From JAFAXD01 sp035472475 (GTDB taxonomy: Bacteria > Pseudomonadota > Alphaproteobacteria > Rhizobiales > Xanthobacteraceae): DNA of 64,000 nucleotides. Shown here one piece after another: positions 1 through 9,016 of the stretch. The translations under genes were made by a program, and so were the position numbers. The notes under the pieces are model-generated. The model was not told where the DNA came from. It searched no databases and saw only the letters and a list, made by a program, of their open reading frames with translations. How positions within the stretch are numbered: the first letter of the stretch is position 1; the number at the start of each line of letters is the position of its first letter. The DNA lies in assembly GCA_035472475.1 (NCBI GenBank), contig DATIPA010000205.1, forward strand, positions 43,718 to 107,717, written 5' to 3'.

Positions 1-236
1 TCGTCGTCGTGGTCCTGAAGTCGAAAGCCACGGCACGCGCATTTGATGAGTTGCGGGCCGCCATCGCCGGACCGGAATTCGTGCATGGCGACGGACGCCA
101 AGCCTACATCGTCTATCCCGACGGGATCGGACGCTCGCGGCTCACGGGCGCCGTGATCGAGCGCAAGCTCGCCACCCGCGGCACCGCACGCAACTGGAAC
201 ACCGTCACGAAGATCGCCGCGTTGGCGGGGAGTTAA
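1..236 (+). CDS. DUF1697 family protein, C-terminal part (5' end outside window)
   Basis: Only the last ~78 codons are inside the window; the frame is open to the left edge, so the internal GTG near base 9 need not be the start. The tail, with an RNWNTVTK motif near the end, is the usual ending of the DUF1697 family (about 180 residues, function unknown). The stop overlaps the stop of the convergent acyl-CoA dehydrogenase gene by four bases, so neither gene has room for its own terminator. Family assignment rests on the C-terminal motif alone. Confidence 0.7.
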   Translation, partial: VVVVLKSKATARAFDELRAAIAGPEFVHGDGRQAYIVYPDGIGRSRLTGAVIERKLATRGTARNWNTVTKIAALAGS

Positions 237-1900
237 TTGCTGCCGTCCAGCAGGCGGCGTGCGATCACCTGGGCCTGGATCTCCGCGGCGCCCTCGAAAA
301 TATTGAGAATGCGTGCGTCGCACAGGATGCGCGAGACCGGATATTCGAGTGCAAAGCCGTTGCCGCCATGAATTTGGACGGCGTTGTCGGCGCACGCCCA
401 CGCGATCCGCGCGGCCAGCAGCTTCGCCATGCCGGCTTCGAGGTCGCATCGGCGGCCTTTGTCCTTTTCGCGCGCCGCGTAATAGGTGATCTGGCGCGCA
501 ATCATGATTTCGACCGCCATCAGGGCGACCTTGTCCGCGACGCGCGGGAACGCGATGATCTTCTCGCCGAACTGGACACGGCTGTCGGCGTATTTGAGCG
601 CTTCTTCCATGGCGGCCTGGGCGACACCGATCGCACGCGCCGCGGTCTGGATCCGTGCTGCCTCGAAGGTCTGCATCAGTTGCTTGAACCCGAGGCCTTC
701 GACGCCGCCCAGCAAATTCTCCGCTTTGACTTCGAAGCCGTCGAACGCGATCTCGTACTCCTTCATGCCGCGATAACCGAGCACCTCGATCTCGGTACCG
801 GACATGCCGGGCGCCGGGAACGCTTTCGCGTCACTCCCGCGCGGCTTCTCAGCGAGCAGCATGGATAACCCGCGGTGCCCCGGTTCCTTCGGATTGGTGC
901 GCACCAGGAGCGTCATCAGGTCGGCGCGCACCGGATGGGTGATCCAGGTCTTGTTGCCGTGCACGACGTAATGATCGCCGGAGCGCACCGCGCGCGTCTT
1001 GAGCGAAGCCAGGTCGGAGCCGGTATTCGGCTCGGTGAACACCGCGGTCGGCAAAATCTCGCCGGACGCGATCTTGGGCAACCAGCGCCGTTTCTGCTCT
1101 TCGGTTCCGCTGTTGAGGATGAGCTCGGCGGCGATCTCGGAGCGCGTGCCGAGCGACCCGACCCCGATATAACCGCGCGAAAGTTCCTCTGAAACGACGC
1201 ACATCGATTCCTTGCCGAGTCCCATGCCGCCATATTCGTCGGGCAAGGTAAGGCTGAAGACGCCGAGCTCGGCCATCTGGCCGATGGTTTCGTAGGGGAT
1301 GTAACTGTTGGTGCGATGCCAGCTTTGCGCGTGCGGCACCACCTCGCTGTCGGCGAACTTGCGCATTTCATCCCGAATTGCGTCGAGCGTCTCATCAAGT
1401 CCGCAGTCGCCGGTTGTGGCCGCGTGCTGCTGGGACATCAGCTCGACAAGGCGCGCGCGATTGCCCGCGGTATTGCCGGATGCAATCAGTTGATCGAGCG
1501 CCTGCGACCAGCGCGCCGCCACCTCAACCGCGTTCAGCCCGAGATCGGAAAGACGTAGAATCTCTCCCTGACTCATCGGGATGCCGCCGGCAATCTGGGC
1601 CAGGTATTCGCCAATGCCGATGCGGGCGATCAGCTCCTCGATCTCGCCGAAACGGCCCAGTTCTGACATCCGCATCACGTAGGCGGCCAGCTGGCGAACG
1701 GCCTCGACGTAGGTCGCGAGCCAGGCAAGCCCGTGGGCCGCGCGTTGTTCACTATCGAGCCGCTTACTGACGATACGGCCATCGACTTCGATGCGGGAAC
1801 GGACCTTGCGCGTGGCGTCGGCGAGCAACGCCTCGAGCGCGCTGGTGGCGTCGCGAGCCAGCGCGATCAGATGTCCACGATCAGGGTGGGTCGAATGCAT
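233..1900 (-). CDS. mcd: (2S)-methylsuccinyl-CoA dehydrogenase
   Basis: FAD-dependent acyl-CoA dehydrogenase of 555 residues, expected to oxidise (2S)-methylsuccinyl-CoA to mesaconyl-CoA in the ethylmalonyl-CoA pathway. Two acyl-CoA dehydrogenase signatures are visible: FTEPNTGSDLA in the middle, and IHGGNGFALEYPVSR followed by IFEGAAEIQ near the C-terminus, whose Glu in FEG is the likely catalytic base. A helical N-terminal extension of about 170 residues precedes the standard fold; this is typical of Mcd and not of ordinary short- or medium-chain enzymes. ccr and ecm lie close by, which supports this substrate. The ATG at 1900 has a GAGG six bases upstream; two upstream in-frame starts (ATG 1933, 1978) lack a ribosome site. 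A generic acyl-CoA dehydrogenase is the alternative but fits the length and context less well. Confidence 0.88.
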   Translation of the reverse strand: MHSTHPDRGHLIALARDATSALEALLADATRKVRSRIEVDGRIVSKRLDSEQRAAHGLAWLATYVEAVRQLAAYVMRMSELGRFGEIEELIARIGIGEYLAQIAGGIPMSQGEILRLSDLGLNAVEVAARWSQALDQLIASGNTAGNRARLVELMSQQHAATTGDCGLDETLDAIRDEMRKFADSEVVPHAQSWHRTNSYIPYETIGQMAELGVFSLTLPDEYGGMGLGKESMCVVSEELSRGYIGVGSLGTRSEIAAELILNSGTEEQKRRWLPKIASGEILPTAVFTEPNTGSDLASLKTRAVRSGDHYVVHGNKTWITHPVRADLMTLLVRTNPKEPGHRGLSMLLAEKPRGSDAKAFPAPGMSGTEIEVLGYRGMKEYEIAFDGFEVKAENLLGGVEGLGFKQLMQTFEAARIQTAARAIGVAQAAMEEALKYADSRVQFGEKIIAFPRVADKVALMAVEIMIARQITYYAAREKDKGRRCDLEAGMAKLLAARIAWACADNAVQIHGGNGFALEYPVSRILCDARILNIFEGAAEIQAQVIARRLLDGSN

Positions 1901-2069
1901 CGCGAGCCTCGTCGAGTGGACCGGCGGTTCCATGTTGCGACGTTGTGCTGCACCGCACAAGGGCGCATTTGAGAACATGGAGCCGCGCCACTAATTTAGT
2001 TTTTCTGTCGCATTTTCCTGCGAAAAACAGCCGCGCGCGTCGCGCTGGGGACGTCTTTTTCGGAAAGAT

Positions 2070-2945
2070 GTGCTGTCACCGATTGCAAGCAAGACTGGGG
2101 CCACCGTGCGCCTGATCGTCATGGGTTTTCGCGCCGCAATCGCGGCGTTCTACCGGTTCAATGCCGACGATGGCTGGGCAATCGCGAGCCACATCGCGCT
2201 CTCGACCCTCATGGCGCTGTTCCCGTTTTTGATCGTTCTAGGTTCGCTCGCGCGTTTCCTCGGCGCCAACCAGATTGCCGACGACGTCGTCAGCGTGATG
2301 TTCGAGACCTGGCCGGATGAAGTCGCCGATCGCATCGGCAGTGAAATTCATGCGGTGCTGACCACGAACCGAAGCGGCCTGCTGACCATCAGCCTCGTGC
2401 TCGCGGTGTATTTCGCGTCGAGCGGAGTTGAGAGCCTGCGGATCGGGTTGAACCGCGCCTACGGCGTCGCCGAGCCGCGCAATTGGTTCGTTCTGCGCCT
2501 TGAGTCGATCATCTACGTGCTGGTTACGCTGGCGGCGCTGCTGGCGCTCGGCTTCCTGATCGTGCTCGGCCCGCTTATTTTCGCGACCGCTGTCGAATAC
2601 GCGCCCTGGCTCGCGCCGCTTGAAGCGCGAATTACGCTCGCACGCTACGCCGTCGCGACGCTGGTCTTGGTGGTCTCATTGGTTCTGGTGCATGCGTGGC
2701 TGCCGGCCGGCCGACGCACACTCTTCGAAATCATGCCGGGTATCATCGCGACGCTGCTGCTGTGGTTGATTTGCGGCATCATCTTCGGGCGCTACCTCGC
2801 CCAGTTCGCCCAGGCTTACGTGACTTATTACTCGGGCTTGTCCTCGGCCATGATCGCGCTGGTGTTTCTCTATTTCACCGCGCTGATTTTTGTTTTCGGC
2901 GGAGAACTCAACCACGCGATGAACGAGTTGCGCGACAAATCCTAG
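2070..2945 (+). CDS. YihY/UPF0761 family inner-membrane protein
   Basis: A 291-residue polytopic membrane protein with about six hydrophobic segments. It has the family hallmarks: an N-terminal FYRFNADDGWAIASHIAL stretch before the first helix and a C-terminal YYSGLSSAMIALVFLYFTA helix followed by GGELNHA. YihY proteins were once mis-named ribonuclease BN; their molecular role is not settled. The start is a GTG with GGAAAG just upstream; an ATG at 2121 is possible. The gene diverges from mcd over about 170 bp and its product has no evident link to that pathway. Confidence 0.85.
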   Translation: MLSPIASKTGATVRLIVMGFRAAIAAFYRFNADDGWAIASHIALSTLMALFPFLIVLGSLARFLGANQIADDVVSVMFETWPDEVADRIGSEIHAVLTTNRSGLLTISLVLAVYFASSGVESLRIGLNRAYGVAEPRNWFVLRLESIIYVLVTLAALLALGFLIVLGPLIFATAVEYAPWLAPLEARITLARYAVATLVLVVSLVLVHAWLPAGRRTLFEIMPGIIATLLLWLICGIIFGRYLAQFAQAYVTYYSGLSSAMIALVFLYFTALIFVFGGELNHAMNELRDKS

Positions 2946-2969
2946 TTTCGGATGCCGGCACCGGCTGTC

Positions 2970-3614
2970 TTACTTCGCGAGCGTCGTGCTCCAGTCGGTC
3001 CCGCCATTCGGCGAGGGCGTGAAGGTCATATCGAGCGCGGCTTTTTTGCCGCACAGGTCGAAGGTCCAGCGTTCGACCCAGGGGTCACGCCCGTTCGGCG
3101 GTGAACCGGTGACGCTGGTGTCGGTCGCCACCGGGTGCTTGCAGCCTTCCGGCGTCGCGGGAATGAGCGCGGCCAGCGCGCCCTGCATCGCGTCGCGTTG
3201 CAACAGCGGGTCGGCGGCGCTTTCGCCGGGCAACATCTCGACGACACGCGGCCGATCCTTGTCGAGAATCATCAGGAAGCTGCGCTGTGTCGGCGGCTTG
3301 CACATGACCACGTAGTGCTCGATCCAGGACACCGTACCGGGCTTGATCGGATAGGGATTCACGAGACCAAGTGTGATCGGCGGATCGGCCGGACAATCGT
3401 AGCCGGGGATCGATTTCACCGATTGCAGCACTGCCTGCTGGCGAACCGGCGTGTAGGCTTCGGAGAAGATCTTGTCGGCAGCTTGCTTGCCGAACGCCTT
3501 GGTCATCGCGGCGGGGTCGGCCTGGATATAGGGTGGAACCTCCGCCACGGCGCGTGGTGCGCCCACGAGCGCGAGAATCAGCGCGCCCAAACAAACGGAT
3601 CGGCCGCTCACCAT
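2970..3614 (-). CDS. Exported protein of unknown function
   Basis: A 214-residue protein with a clear Sec signal peptide: a hydrophobic run after VSGRSV, with cleavage likely after AVAEV or AVA around residue 24. The mature part is soluble and has four cysteines in two separated pairs (YDCPAD, VMCKPP, EGCKHP, DLCGKK), consistent with periplasmic disulfides. I do not recognise the family. It lies between yihY (convergent) and ccr (same strand, 39 bp upstream of this gene's start), so it could be read through from ccr, but nothing in the sequence ties it to the pathway. Confidence 0.7.
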   Translation of the reverse strand: MVSGRSVCLGALILALVGAPRAVAEVPPYIQADPAAMTKAFGKQAADKIFSEAYTPVRQQAVLQSVKSIPGYDCPADPPITLGLVNPYPIKPGTVSWIEHYVVMCKPPTQRSFLMILDKDRPRVVEMLPGESAADPLLQRDAMQGALAALIPATPEGCKHPVATDTSVTGSPPNGRDPWVERWTFDLCGKKAALDMTFTPSPNGGTDWSTTLAK

Positions 3615-3653
3615 CTGTCACCGCCTCGTTTGACCGAGGCGGGCTGCGGCGAT

Positions 3654-4937
3654 CTAACCGCCCCCGGCCGCCTCCAGCGTGTCCTCGAAATTGCGCAGCC
3701 CCGCGCGCGGCGCGTTCACCAACACCGCCATGTTACCGGGCTTGTGCTGGTTCTTCCACATCATCTGATGCGCGCGCGGGATGTCCTTCCAGGGTAGCAC
3801 CTCGCTCATGCAGGGATCGATGCGGCGGTCGAGCACGAACTGATTGGCGGCGGACGCCTGCTTGAGATGCGCGAAGTGCGAGCCCTGAATGCGCTTCTGG
3901 CGCATCCAGACATAACGCGCATCGAACGTGAGATTGTAGCCGGAGGTGCTGGCGCAAAACACCACCATGCCGCCGCGCTTCACCACCAGGCACGAGACCG
4001 GGAAGGTCGCCTCGCCCGGGTGCTCGAACACGATGTCGACGTCGTGCTTGCCGGTGATGTCCCAAATCGCCTTACCGAAACGACGCGCCTCCTTCACCCA
4101 ATCGTTGTATTCGGCCGAATTCACTTTCGGCATCTGGCCCCAGCACTTGAAGTCCTTGCGGTTGACGACGCCCTTGGCGCCGAGCCCCAGCACGTAATCG
4201 CGCTTGCTCTCGTCCGAGATGATGCCGATCGCGTTGGCTCCGGAGGCCGCGCACAGCTGCACCCCGAAGACGCCAAGCCCGCCGGACGCACCCCACACCA
4301 GCACATTGTCGCCGGGCTTCACAGTGTGCGGCGCATGGCCGAACAGCATACGATAGGCGGTGGCCAAGGTGAGCGTGTAGCTCGCGGCCTCTTCCCAAGC
4401 GAGATGTTTCGGCTTGGGCATCAGCTGGCGTGACTGCACGCGGCAGAATTGCGCGAACGAGCCGTCGGGCGTCTCATAACCCCAGATGCGCTGCGAGGGC
4501 GACAGCAGCGGATCGCCGCCATTGCACTCTTCGTCGTCGCCGTCGTCCTGATTGCAATGGACAATAACTTCGTCGCCGACTTTCCAGCGCTTCACCTTGG
4601 CCCCGACCGCCCACACGATGCCGGACGCATCCGACCCGGCGATATGAATCGGGCTCTTGTGGACGTCGTGCGGAGAGATCGGTTGGCCGAGGCCGGCCCA
4701 CACGCCGTTGTAGTTGACGCCGCCCGCCATGACATGGACCAACACGTCGTCTTCGCCGATCGGCCAGGTCGGGACGACCTCGATCTGCATCGAGGTTTCG
4801 GGCGGCCCGTGGCGTTCCTTGCGGATGACCCACGCGTGCATGCGCGCCGGCACATGGCCGAGCGGCGGAATTTCTCCGATCTCGTACAGGTCCTTCGCCG
4901 GCGTCGCGACGGATGTCGCCAACTGCGCAACCGACAT
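3654..4937 (-). CDS. ccr: Crotonyl-CoA carboxylase/reductase
   Basis: A 427-residue zinc-independent medium-chain dehydrogenase that carries out NADPH-dependent reductive carboxylation of crotonyl-CoA to (2S)-ethylmalonyl-CoA, the signature step of the ethylmalonyl-CoA pathway. The NADPH site is seen as VLVWGASGGLGVFGVQL near residue 220. Segments expected to line the CO2 pocket are present: GGVNYNGVWAG, GYETPDGSF and GSHFAH, supplying the conserved Asn, Glu and His known from characterised Ccr (mapped by eye). Length matches the family (about 430). The frame is open for 56 more codons upstream, but the ATG at 4937 has ACGAGGT at the right distance and gives the usual MSVAQLAT-like start. It diverges from ecm across a 191-bp shared promoter region. 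Confidence 0.93.
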   Translation of the reverse strand: MSVAQLATSVATPAKDLYEIGEIPPLGHVPARMHAWVIRKERHGPPETSMQIEVVPTWPIGEDDVLVHVMAGGVNYNGVWAGLGQPISPHDVHKSPIHIAGSDASGIVWAVGAKVKRWKVGDEVIVHCNQDDGDDEECNGGDPLLSPSQRIWGYETPDGSFAQFCRVQSRQLMPKPKHLAWEEAASYTLTLATAYRMLFGHAPHTVKPGDNVLVWGASGGLGVFGVQLCAASGANAIGIISDESKRDYVLGLGAKGVVNRKDFKCWGQMPKVNSAEYNDWVKEARRFGKAIWDITGKHDVDIVFEHPGEATFPVSCLVVKRGGMVVFCASTSGYNLTFDARYVWMRQKRIQGSHFAHLKQASAANQFVLDRRIDPCMSEVLPWKDIPRAHQMMWKNQHKPGNMAVLVNAPRAGLRNFEDTLEAAGGG

Positions 4938-5128
4938 GGTCGACCTCGTATTGCGGAAGCCCCGTGACACCAGTCTGCCCCAAGACATTGTGCGGCGCAA
5001 CAAGCTCACAGAGGCGAAGTGCCAATGGGACTGTCGTAATCCTTGGTGACACGGCCAATCCCGGCGCTCAGAATTGTTTGCCACGAGGCGTGCCGCAGTG
5101 CACAATCACAGCGCCGGCCGGAACCGCC
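4938..5128. promoter_or_regulatory. Divergent ccr/ecm intergenic regulatory region
   Basis: The 191 bp between the ccr and ecm starts must contain both promoters. Both frames happen to stay open through it, but coding there would add 56 to 72 residues not found in either family. I could not pick out a convincing -35/-10 pair or a clear dyad by eye. In alphaproteobacteria this pathway can be controlled by TetR-type regulators binding near ccr; no such regulator gene is in this window. Confidence 0.4.
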
Positions 5129-7141
5129 ATGACCGCTGCCAAGGATACACCGCCCAAGCGCGACAAGCCGTGGATTTTCCGCACCTACGCGGGCCATTCC
5201 ACCGCGGTCGACTCGAACGCGCTCTACCGCAAGAACCTTGCCAAGGGCCAGACCGGCCTATCGGTCGCCTTCGATCTGCCGACCCAGACCGGCTACGACA
5301 GCGACCACCCGCTCGCCAAGGGCGAGGTCGGCAAGGTCGGCGTTCCGATCTCTCATCTCGGCGACATGCGGGCGCTGTTCGAGTCGATCCCGCTCGCCGA
5401 GATGAACACCTCGATGACGATCAACGCGACGGCGGCATGGCTGCTCGCGCTCTACATCGCGGTCGCGGACGAACAAGGTGTCGCGCGCGCAAAACTCCAG
5501 GGCACCACCCAGAACGACATCATCAAGGAATATCTCTCGCGCGGAACCTACGTATTTCCACCCGCGCCGTCCATGCGCCTCACCAAGGACGTGATCCTGT
5601 TCACGACCCGCGAGATGCCGAAGTGGAACCCGATGAACGTGTGTTCGTATCACCTGCAGGAGGCGGGGGCGACACCGGTTCAGGAGCTTGCATTCGCGCT
5701 CGCGACCGCTATCGCGGTGCTTGATACCGTGAAGGCTGCCAACGCGATCGACGACTTTGGCGATGTGGTCGGGCGCATCTCGTTCTTCGTCAATGCCGGA
5801 CTGCGTTTTGTCACCGAGATGTGCAAGATGCGCGCGTTCGCGGAGCTGTGGGACGAGATCACCGCGACGCGCTACGGCGTGAACGATCCCAAGCAGCGGT
5901 TGTTTCGCTACGGCGTACAGGTGAACTCGCTCGGACTGACCGAGCAGCAGCCGGAAAACAACGTCTATCGGATCTTGCTGGAGATGCTGGCGGTGACGCT
6001 GTCGAAATCGGCGCGCGCGCGCGCCGTGCAGCTGCCCGCCTGGAACGAGGCGCTCGGGCTGCCACGCCCGTTCGACCAACAATGGTCGCTGCGCATGCAG
6101 CAGATCCTCGCCTATGAAACCGACTTGCTCGATTACGGCGATATTTTCGACGGCTCGTCCGAGATCGCCAGCAAGGTCGCCGCGCTCAAGCGCGAGGCGC
6201 TGGACGAGCTCGATCACATCGAGAAGCTCGGGGGCGCGATCGCGGCGGTCGAGATGGGCTACATGAAGGCGCAGCTCGTCGAGTCAAACACTGCACGATT
6301 GGAAGCAATCGAACGCGGCGAGCAGACCGTGGTCGGCGTCAATCGTTTCGTCGAGACCGAGCCGTCGCCGCTGGCGACCGGCGACGACGCGATCCTCACC
6401 GTCCCGCACGATGTCGAAGCGCAGCAGATCGGGCGCCTCAATGCCTGGCGGGCGGCGCGCGACCCCGCCGCTGTCGCCGCCGCGCTCGCCGATCTACGAG
6501 CCGCGGCGCGCGACGGCCGCAACATCATGCCGCCGTCGATCGCAGCCGCGAAAGCCGGGGTCACCACCGGCGAATGGGGCACCGCGCTGCGCGAAGCCTT
6601 CGGCCAGTACCGGGCGCCGACCGGGGTGGGACGCGCAGCGCGCAACGCCACGCAGGGCCTCGACGGCCTGCGAGCGGACGTCGAGCGCGTATCGCGCAAG
6701 CTCGGCCGGCGCCTCAAGTTCCTGGTCGGCAAGCCTGGTCTCGACGGTCACTCCAACGGCGCCGAGCAGATCGCAGTACGCGCGCGCGACGCAGGCATGG
6801 ATGTGGTCTACGAAGGCATTCGCCTCACCCCGGCCGAGATCGTCGACGCCGCGCGCGATCAGGCCGTGCACGTCGTTGGCCTGTCGATCCTGTCCGGAAG
6901 CCATGTGCCGCTGGTCAAGGACGTCGTCGCGCGCATGCAGGCGGCCGGGCTCGAGGGTGTGCCTGTCGTGGTCGGCGGGATCATTCCGCCGGACGATGCC
7001 GACGTGTTGAAGAAAGCCGGCGTCGCCGCGATCTACACGCCAAAGGACTTCGAGCTCAATCGCATTATGTCGGATCTGCTGCGCGTGGTCGAAACCGCGG
7101 CTGAGGAGAAAGAGCGCGTCACTGCCGACGCGCGCGCCTGA
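5129..7141 (+). CDS. ecm: Ethylmalonyl-CoA mutase (coenzyme B12-dependent)
   Basis: A 670-residue mutase converting (2R)-ethylmalonyl-CoA to (2S)-methylsuccinyl-CoA. The N-terminal two-thirds is the acyl-CoA mutase barrel (SVAFDLPTQTGYDSDHP near residue 45, DFGDVVGRISFFVNAG near 210). The C-terminal cobalamin domain from about residue 530 has the base-off GLDGHSNGAEQ motif supplying the histidine ligand, then LSILSGSH and VVGGIIPPDD. It is a single-chain Ecm-type protein rather than the two-subunit methylmalonyl-CoA mutase, and it sits divergently from ccr, which decides between ethylmalonyl- and methylmalonyl-CoA mutase. The start ATG follows a weak CCGGAA. The last 23 bases overlap the convergent kinase gene. 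Confidence 0.9.
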   Translation: MTAAKDTPPKRDKPWIFRTYAGHSTAVDSNALYRKNLAKGQTGLSVAFDLPTQTGYDSDHPLAKGEVGKVGVPISHLGDMRALFESIPLAEMNTSMTINATAAWLLALYIAVADEQGVARAKLQGTTQNDIIKEYLSRGTYVFPPAPSMRLTKDVILFTTREMPKWNPMNVCSYHLQEAGATPVQELAFALATAIAVLDTVKAANAIDDFGDVVGRISFFVNAGLRFVTEMCKMRAFAELWDEITATRYGVNDPKQRLFRYGVQVNSLGLTEQQPENNVYRILLEMLAVTLSKSARARAVQLPAWNEALGLPRPFDQQWSLRMQQILAYETDLLDYGDIFDGSSEIASKVAALKREALDELDHIEKLGGAIAAVEMGYMKAQLVESNTARLEAIERGEQTVVGVNRFVETEPSPLATGDDAILTVPHDVEAQQIGRLNAWRAARDPAAVAAALADLRAAARDGRNIMPPSIAAAKAGVTTGEWGTALREAFGQYRAPTGVGRAARNATQGLDGLRADVERVSRKLGRRLKFLVGKPGLDGHSNGAEQIAVRARDAGMDVVYEGIRLTPAEIVDAARDQAVHVVGLSILSGSHVPLVKDVVARMQAAGLEGVPVVVGGIIPPDDADVLKKAGVAAIYTPKDFELNRIMSDLLRVVETAAEEKERVTADARA

Positions 7142-7958
7142 CCATCTTCATGCGTTTTTGCGGTGACGGCACGGCCTTCACTACTGCCGCAAACGTGAAG
7201 GTGCTCCCTTCCCCGGGCCGGCTGTCGGCGGTGAGATCGCCGCCCATGGCTTTCGCGAGCCGCTTCACCAGAACAAGGCCCAGTCCGGCGCCGCCGAAGC
7301 GGCGCGCGACCTGTTCGCTCGCCTGCGCAAACGGCCGGAACAATCGTTGCATCTCGCCGCGCGTCAGGCCGATGCCGCTGTCCGTCACCGCGAAGACAAG
7401 GCGAACGCGGCCGCCCGCGAAACCGCGCGCGCCGACCTTAATCGCGACCTCGCCTTGCCGGGTGAACTTAACGGCATTGTCGATCAGGTTTTCGAGCGCG
7501 GCCCGCAGCCGTACCGGATCGCCAATTGCCTGCGTCGGCAGGTCTTCGGCCAGATCAACCTTGCAGGCGAGACCGGCGGCCTCAGCGCGCGCCGCGAGAC
7601 TTGCTGCGGCCGCTTGCGCCAGCGCCCGCGCATCAAAGGGCTCGGCCTGCAGCGAGCGGTTTCCTCCCGACGTCCTCACCGCGTCGACGACGAGGGTCGT
7701 GAGGGCCTCCAGGTGGCGCGCGCTGCTGCTGAGCGCCGCGACCCAGCGTCGCTCGCGTTCGCCAAGGTTGGACGTGGACAGCAAATCAGCGGCGGCCAGG
7801 ATACCGGTCAACGGGGTGCGCACGTCGTGGGCGAGCCCGGCAACCATCAACTCAAATGCGCGCACGCGGCCGGCCGAAGGCCTTGCCGTCGTCTTGCGTT
7901 GCGCTTTGCGGGCGCCGGCGCGCACGCGTGCACGCTTTGCCGTCTTCTTCTTCGCCAT
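7119..7958 (-). CDS. Sensor histidine kinase core without a sensor domain
   Basis: A 279-residue soluble protein. Residues 1-30 are extremely rich in Lys and Arg (MAKKKTAKRARVRAGARK). Then comes a HisKA domain with the phospho-acceptor H-box GLAHDVRTPLTG near residue 44, and an HATPase_c domain with N box ENLIDNAVKFT, G1 box TDSGIG and G2 box FGGAGLGL. There is no membrane segment, PAS, GAF or receiver domain, so the input must come from a partner or from the basic tail. No response regulator gene is adjacent. Its 3' end overlaps the 3' end of ecm by 23 bases. The ATG at 7958 is preferred over a GTG three codons upstream. Confidence 0.82.
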   Translation of the reverse strand: MAKKKTAKRARVRAGARKAQRKTTARPSAGRVRAFELMVAGLAHDVRTPLTGILAAADLLSTSNLGERERRWVAALSSSARHLEALTTLVVDAVRTSGGNRSLQAEPFDARALAQAAAASLAARAEAAGLACKVDLAEDLPTQAIGDPVRLRAALENLIDNAVKFTRQGEVAIKVGARGFAGGRVRLVFAVTDSGIGLTRGEMQRLFRPFAQASEQVARRFGGAGLGLVLVKRLAKAMGGDLTADSRPGEGSTFTFAAVVKAVPSPQKRMKMVRRARRQ

Positions 7959-8023
7959 GGTCCCCACCGCAATACACCCAATGCCATGACGCTGGCACCG
8001 GAGCCACTTGGAAGCGCGAATTC

Positions 8024-8881
8024 TCAGCTCAGGCCCACCATTCGGCGAATGTCAGCGGGGGTCGCGCCGCGTCCCCGCAATGTCCGCAACGCGGTTGCCC
8101 CGGTCGATTTCGCGAGCTTGTGGCCATCGCGATCGAGCACCAGCCGATGGTGATGATAGATCGGCGCCCGCGAACCGATGACGGCCTGCAGAAGCCGGTG
8201 CACGCTGGTTGCGGCGAACAAGTCCTGCCCCCGAACAACATGCGTGATTCCCTGCAGGGCGTCGTCCACAACGACGGACAGGTGGTAGCTGGTCGGAGTG
8301 TCCTTACGGGCAAGGACAACGTCCCCCCAGGCCTCCGGGGTCGCGCGCACCTCTCCGTCCCGAGCGCCGGTCTCGCGCCAGACCAAGGGGCCCGCACGCG
8401 CGGCAGCAGCATTGCTGTCGAGCCGCAGTGCGTAAGGATCGCGCGCCATGCGCCGCGCCCGTTCGTCGGCCGGCAAAAATTTGGCTGATCCCGGATAAAG
8501 CGGCGTGCCATCGGGGTCGCGCGGCCAGGGCGCCTGCGCCTCGCGCTCGGCGATCAGCCGCAGAATTTCGCCGCGGCTCTCGAAACTCGGGTAGACCAAG
8601 CCGGCGCGGGTGAGCCGGTCAAGCACTCGCCGGTAGTCGTCGAGGTGCTCGGATTGGCGCCGGACCGGCTCTTCCCAAGCAAGCCCGAGCCACGCCAGGT
8701 CCTCGTAGATCGCGGCCTCGAATTCGGGTCGACAACGCGCCGTGTCGATGTCTTCGATGCGCAACAGCAGGCGCCCGCCCGTGGCGCGCGCCCGATCGAG
8801 GTTTTCCAACGCCGAGAGCGCGTGGCCGAGGTGGAGATAACCATTCGGACTTGGCGCAAAACGAAACACCGGCTGTGGCAT
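8024..8881 (-). CDS. gluQ: Glutamyl-Q tRNA(Asp) synthetase
   Basis: A 285-residue truncated glutamyl-tRNA synthetase-like enzyme that attaches glutamate to queuosine in the anticodon of tRNA-Asp. The class I motifs are RFAPSPNGYLHLGHA at residues 7-21 (HIGH-type) and HKLAKS near 255 (KMSKS-type). The anticodon-binding half of a real GluRS is absent, which is what distinguishes GluQRS. Zinc-site cysteines of the E. coli enzyme are not evident here. It is probably monocistronic; the divergent neighbour is a DNA glycosylase. Confidence 0.92.
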   Translation of the reverse strand: MPQPVFRFAPSPNGYLHLGHALSALENLDRARATGGRLLLRIEDIDTARCRPEFEAAIYEDLAWLGLAWEEPVRRQSEHLDDYRRVLDRLTRAGLVYPSFESRGEILRLIAEREAQAPWPRDPDGTPLYPGSAKFLPADERARRMARDPYALRLDSNAAAARAGPLVWRETGARDGEVRATPEAWGDVVLARKDTPTSYHLSVVVDDALQGITHVVRGQDLFAATSVHRLLQAVIGSRAPIYHHHRLVLDRDGHKLAKSTGATALRTLRGRGATPADIRRMVGLS

Positions 8882-9016
8882 CGGACGGCGTGAAGCAGCT
8901 CAACGGAGGATGCATGGATAGCGCACGCGGCACGTCGAGCGACAGGGTGACAATGTGCGATGTCCTTATTAGATGTTGCTGCTGACTGCCCACCGGTTGC
9001 CGTCAGTCGCCCAGAT

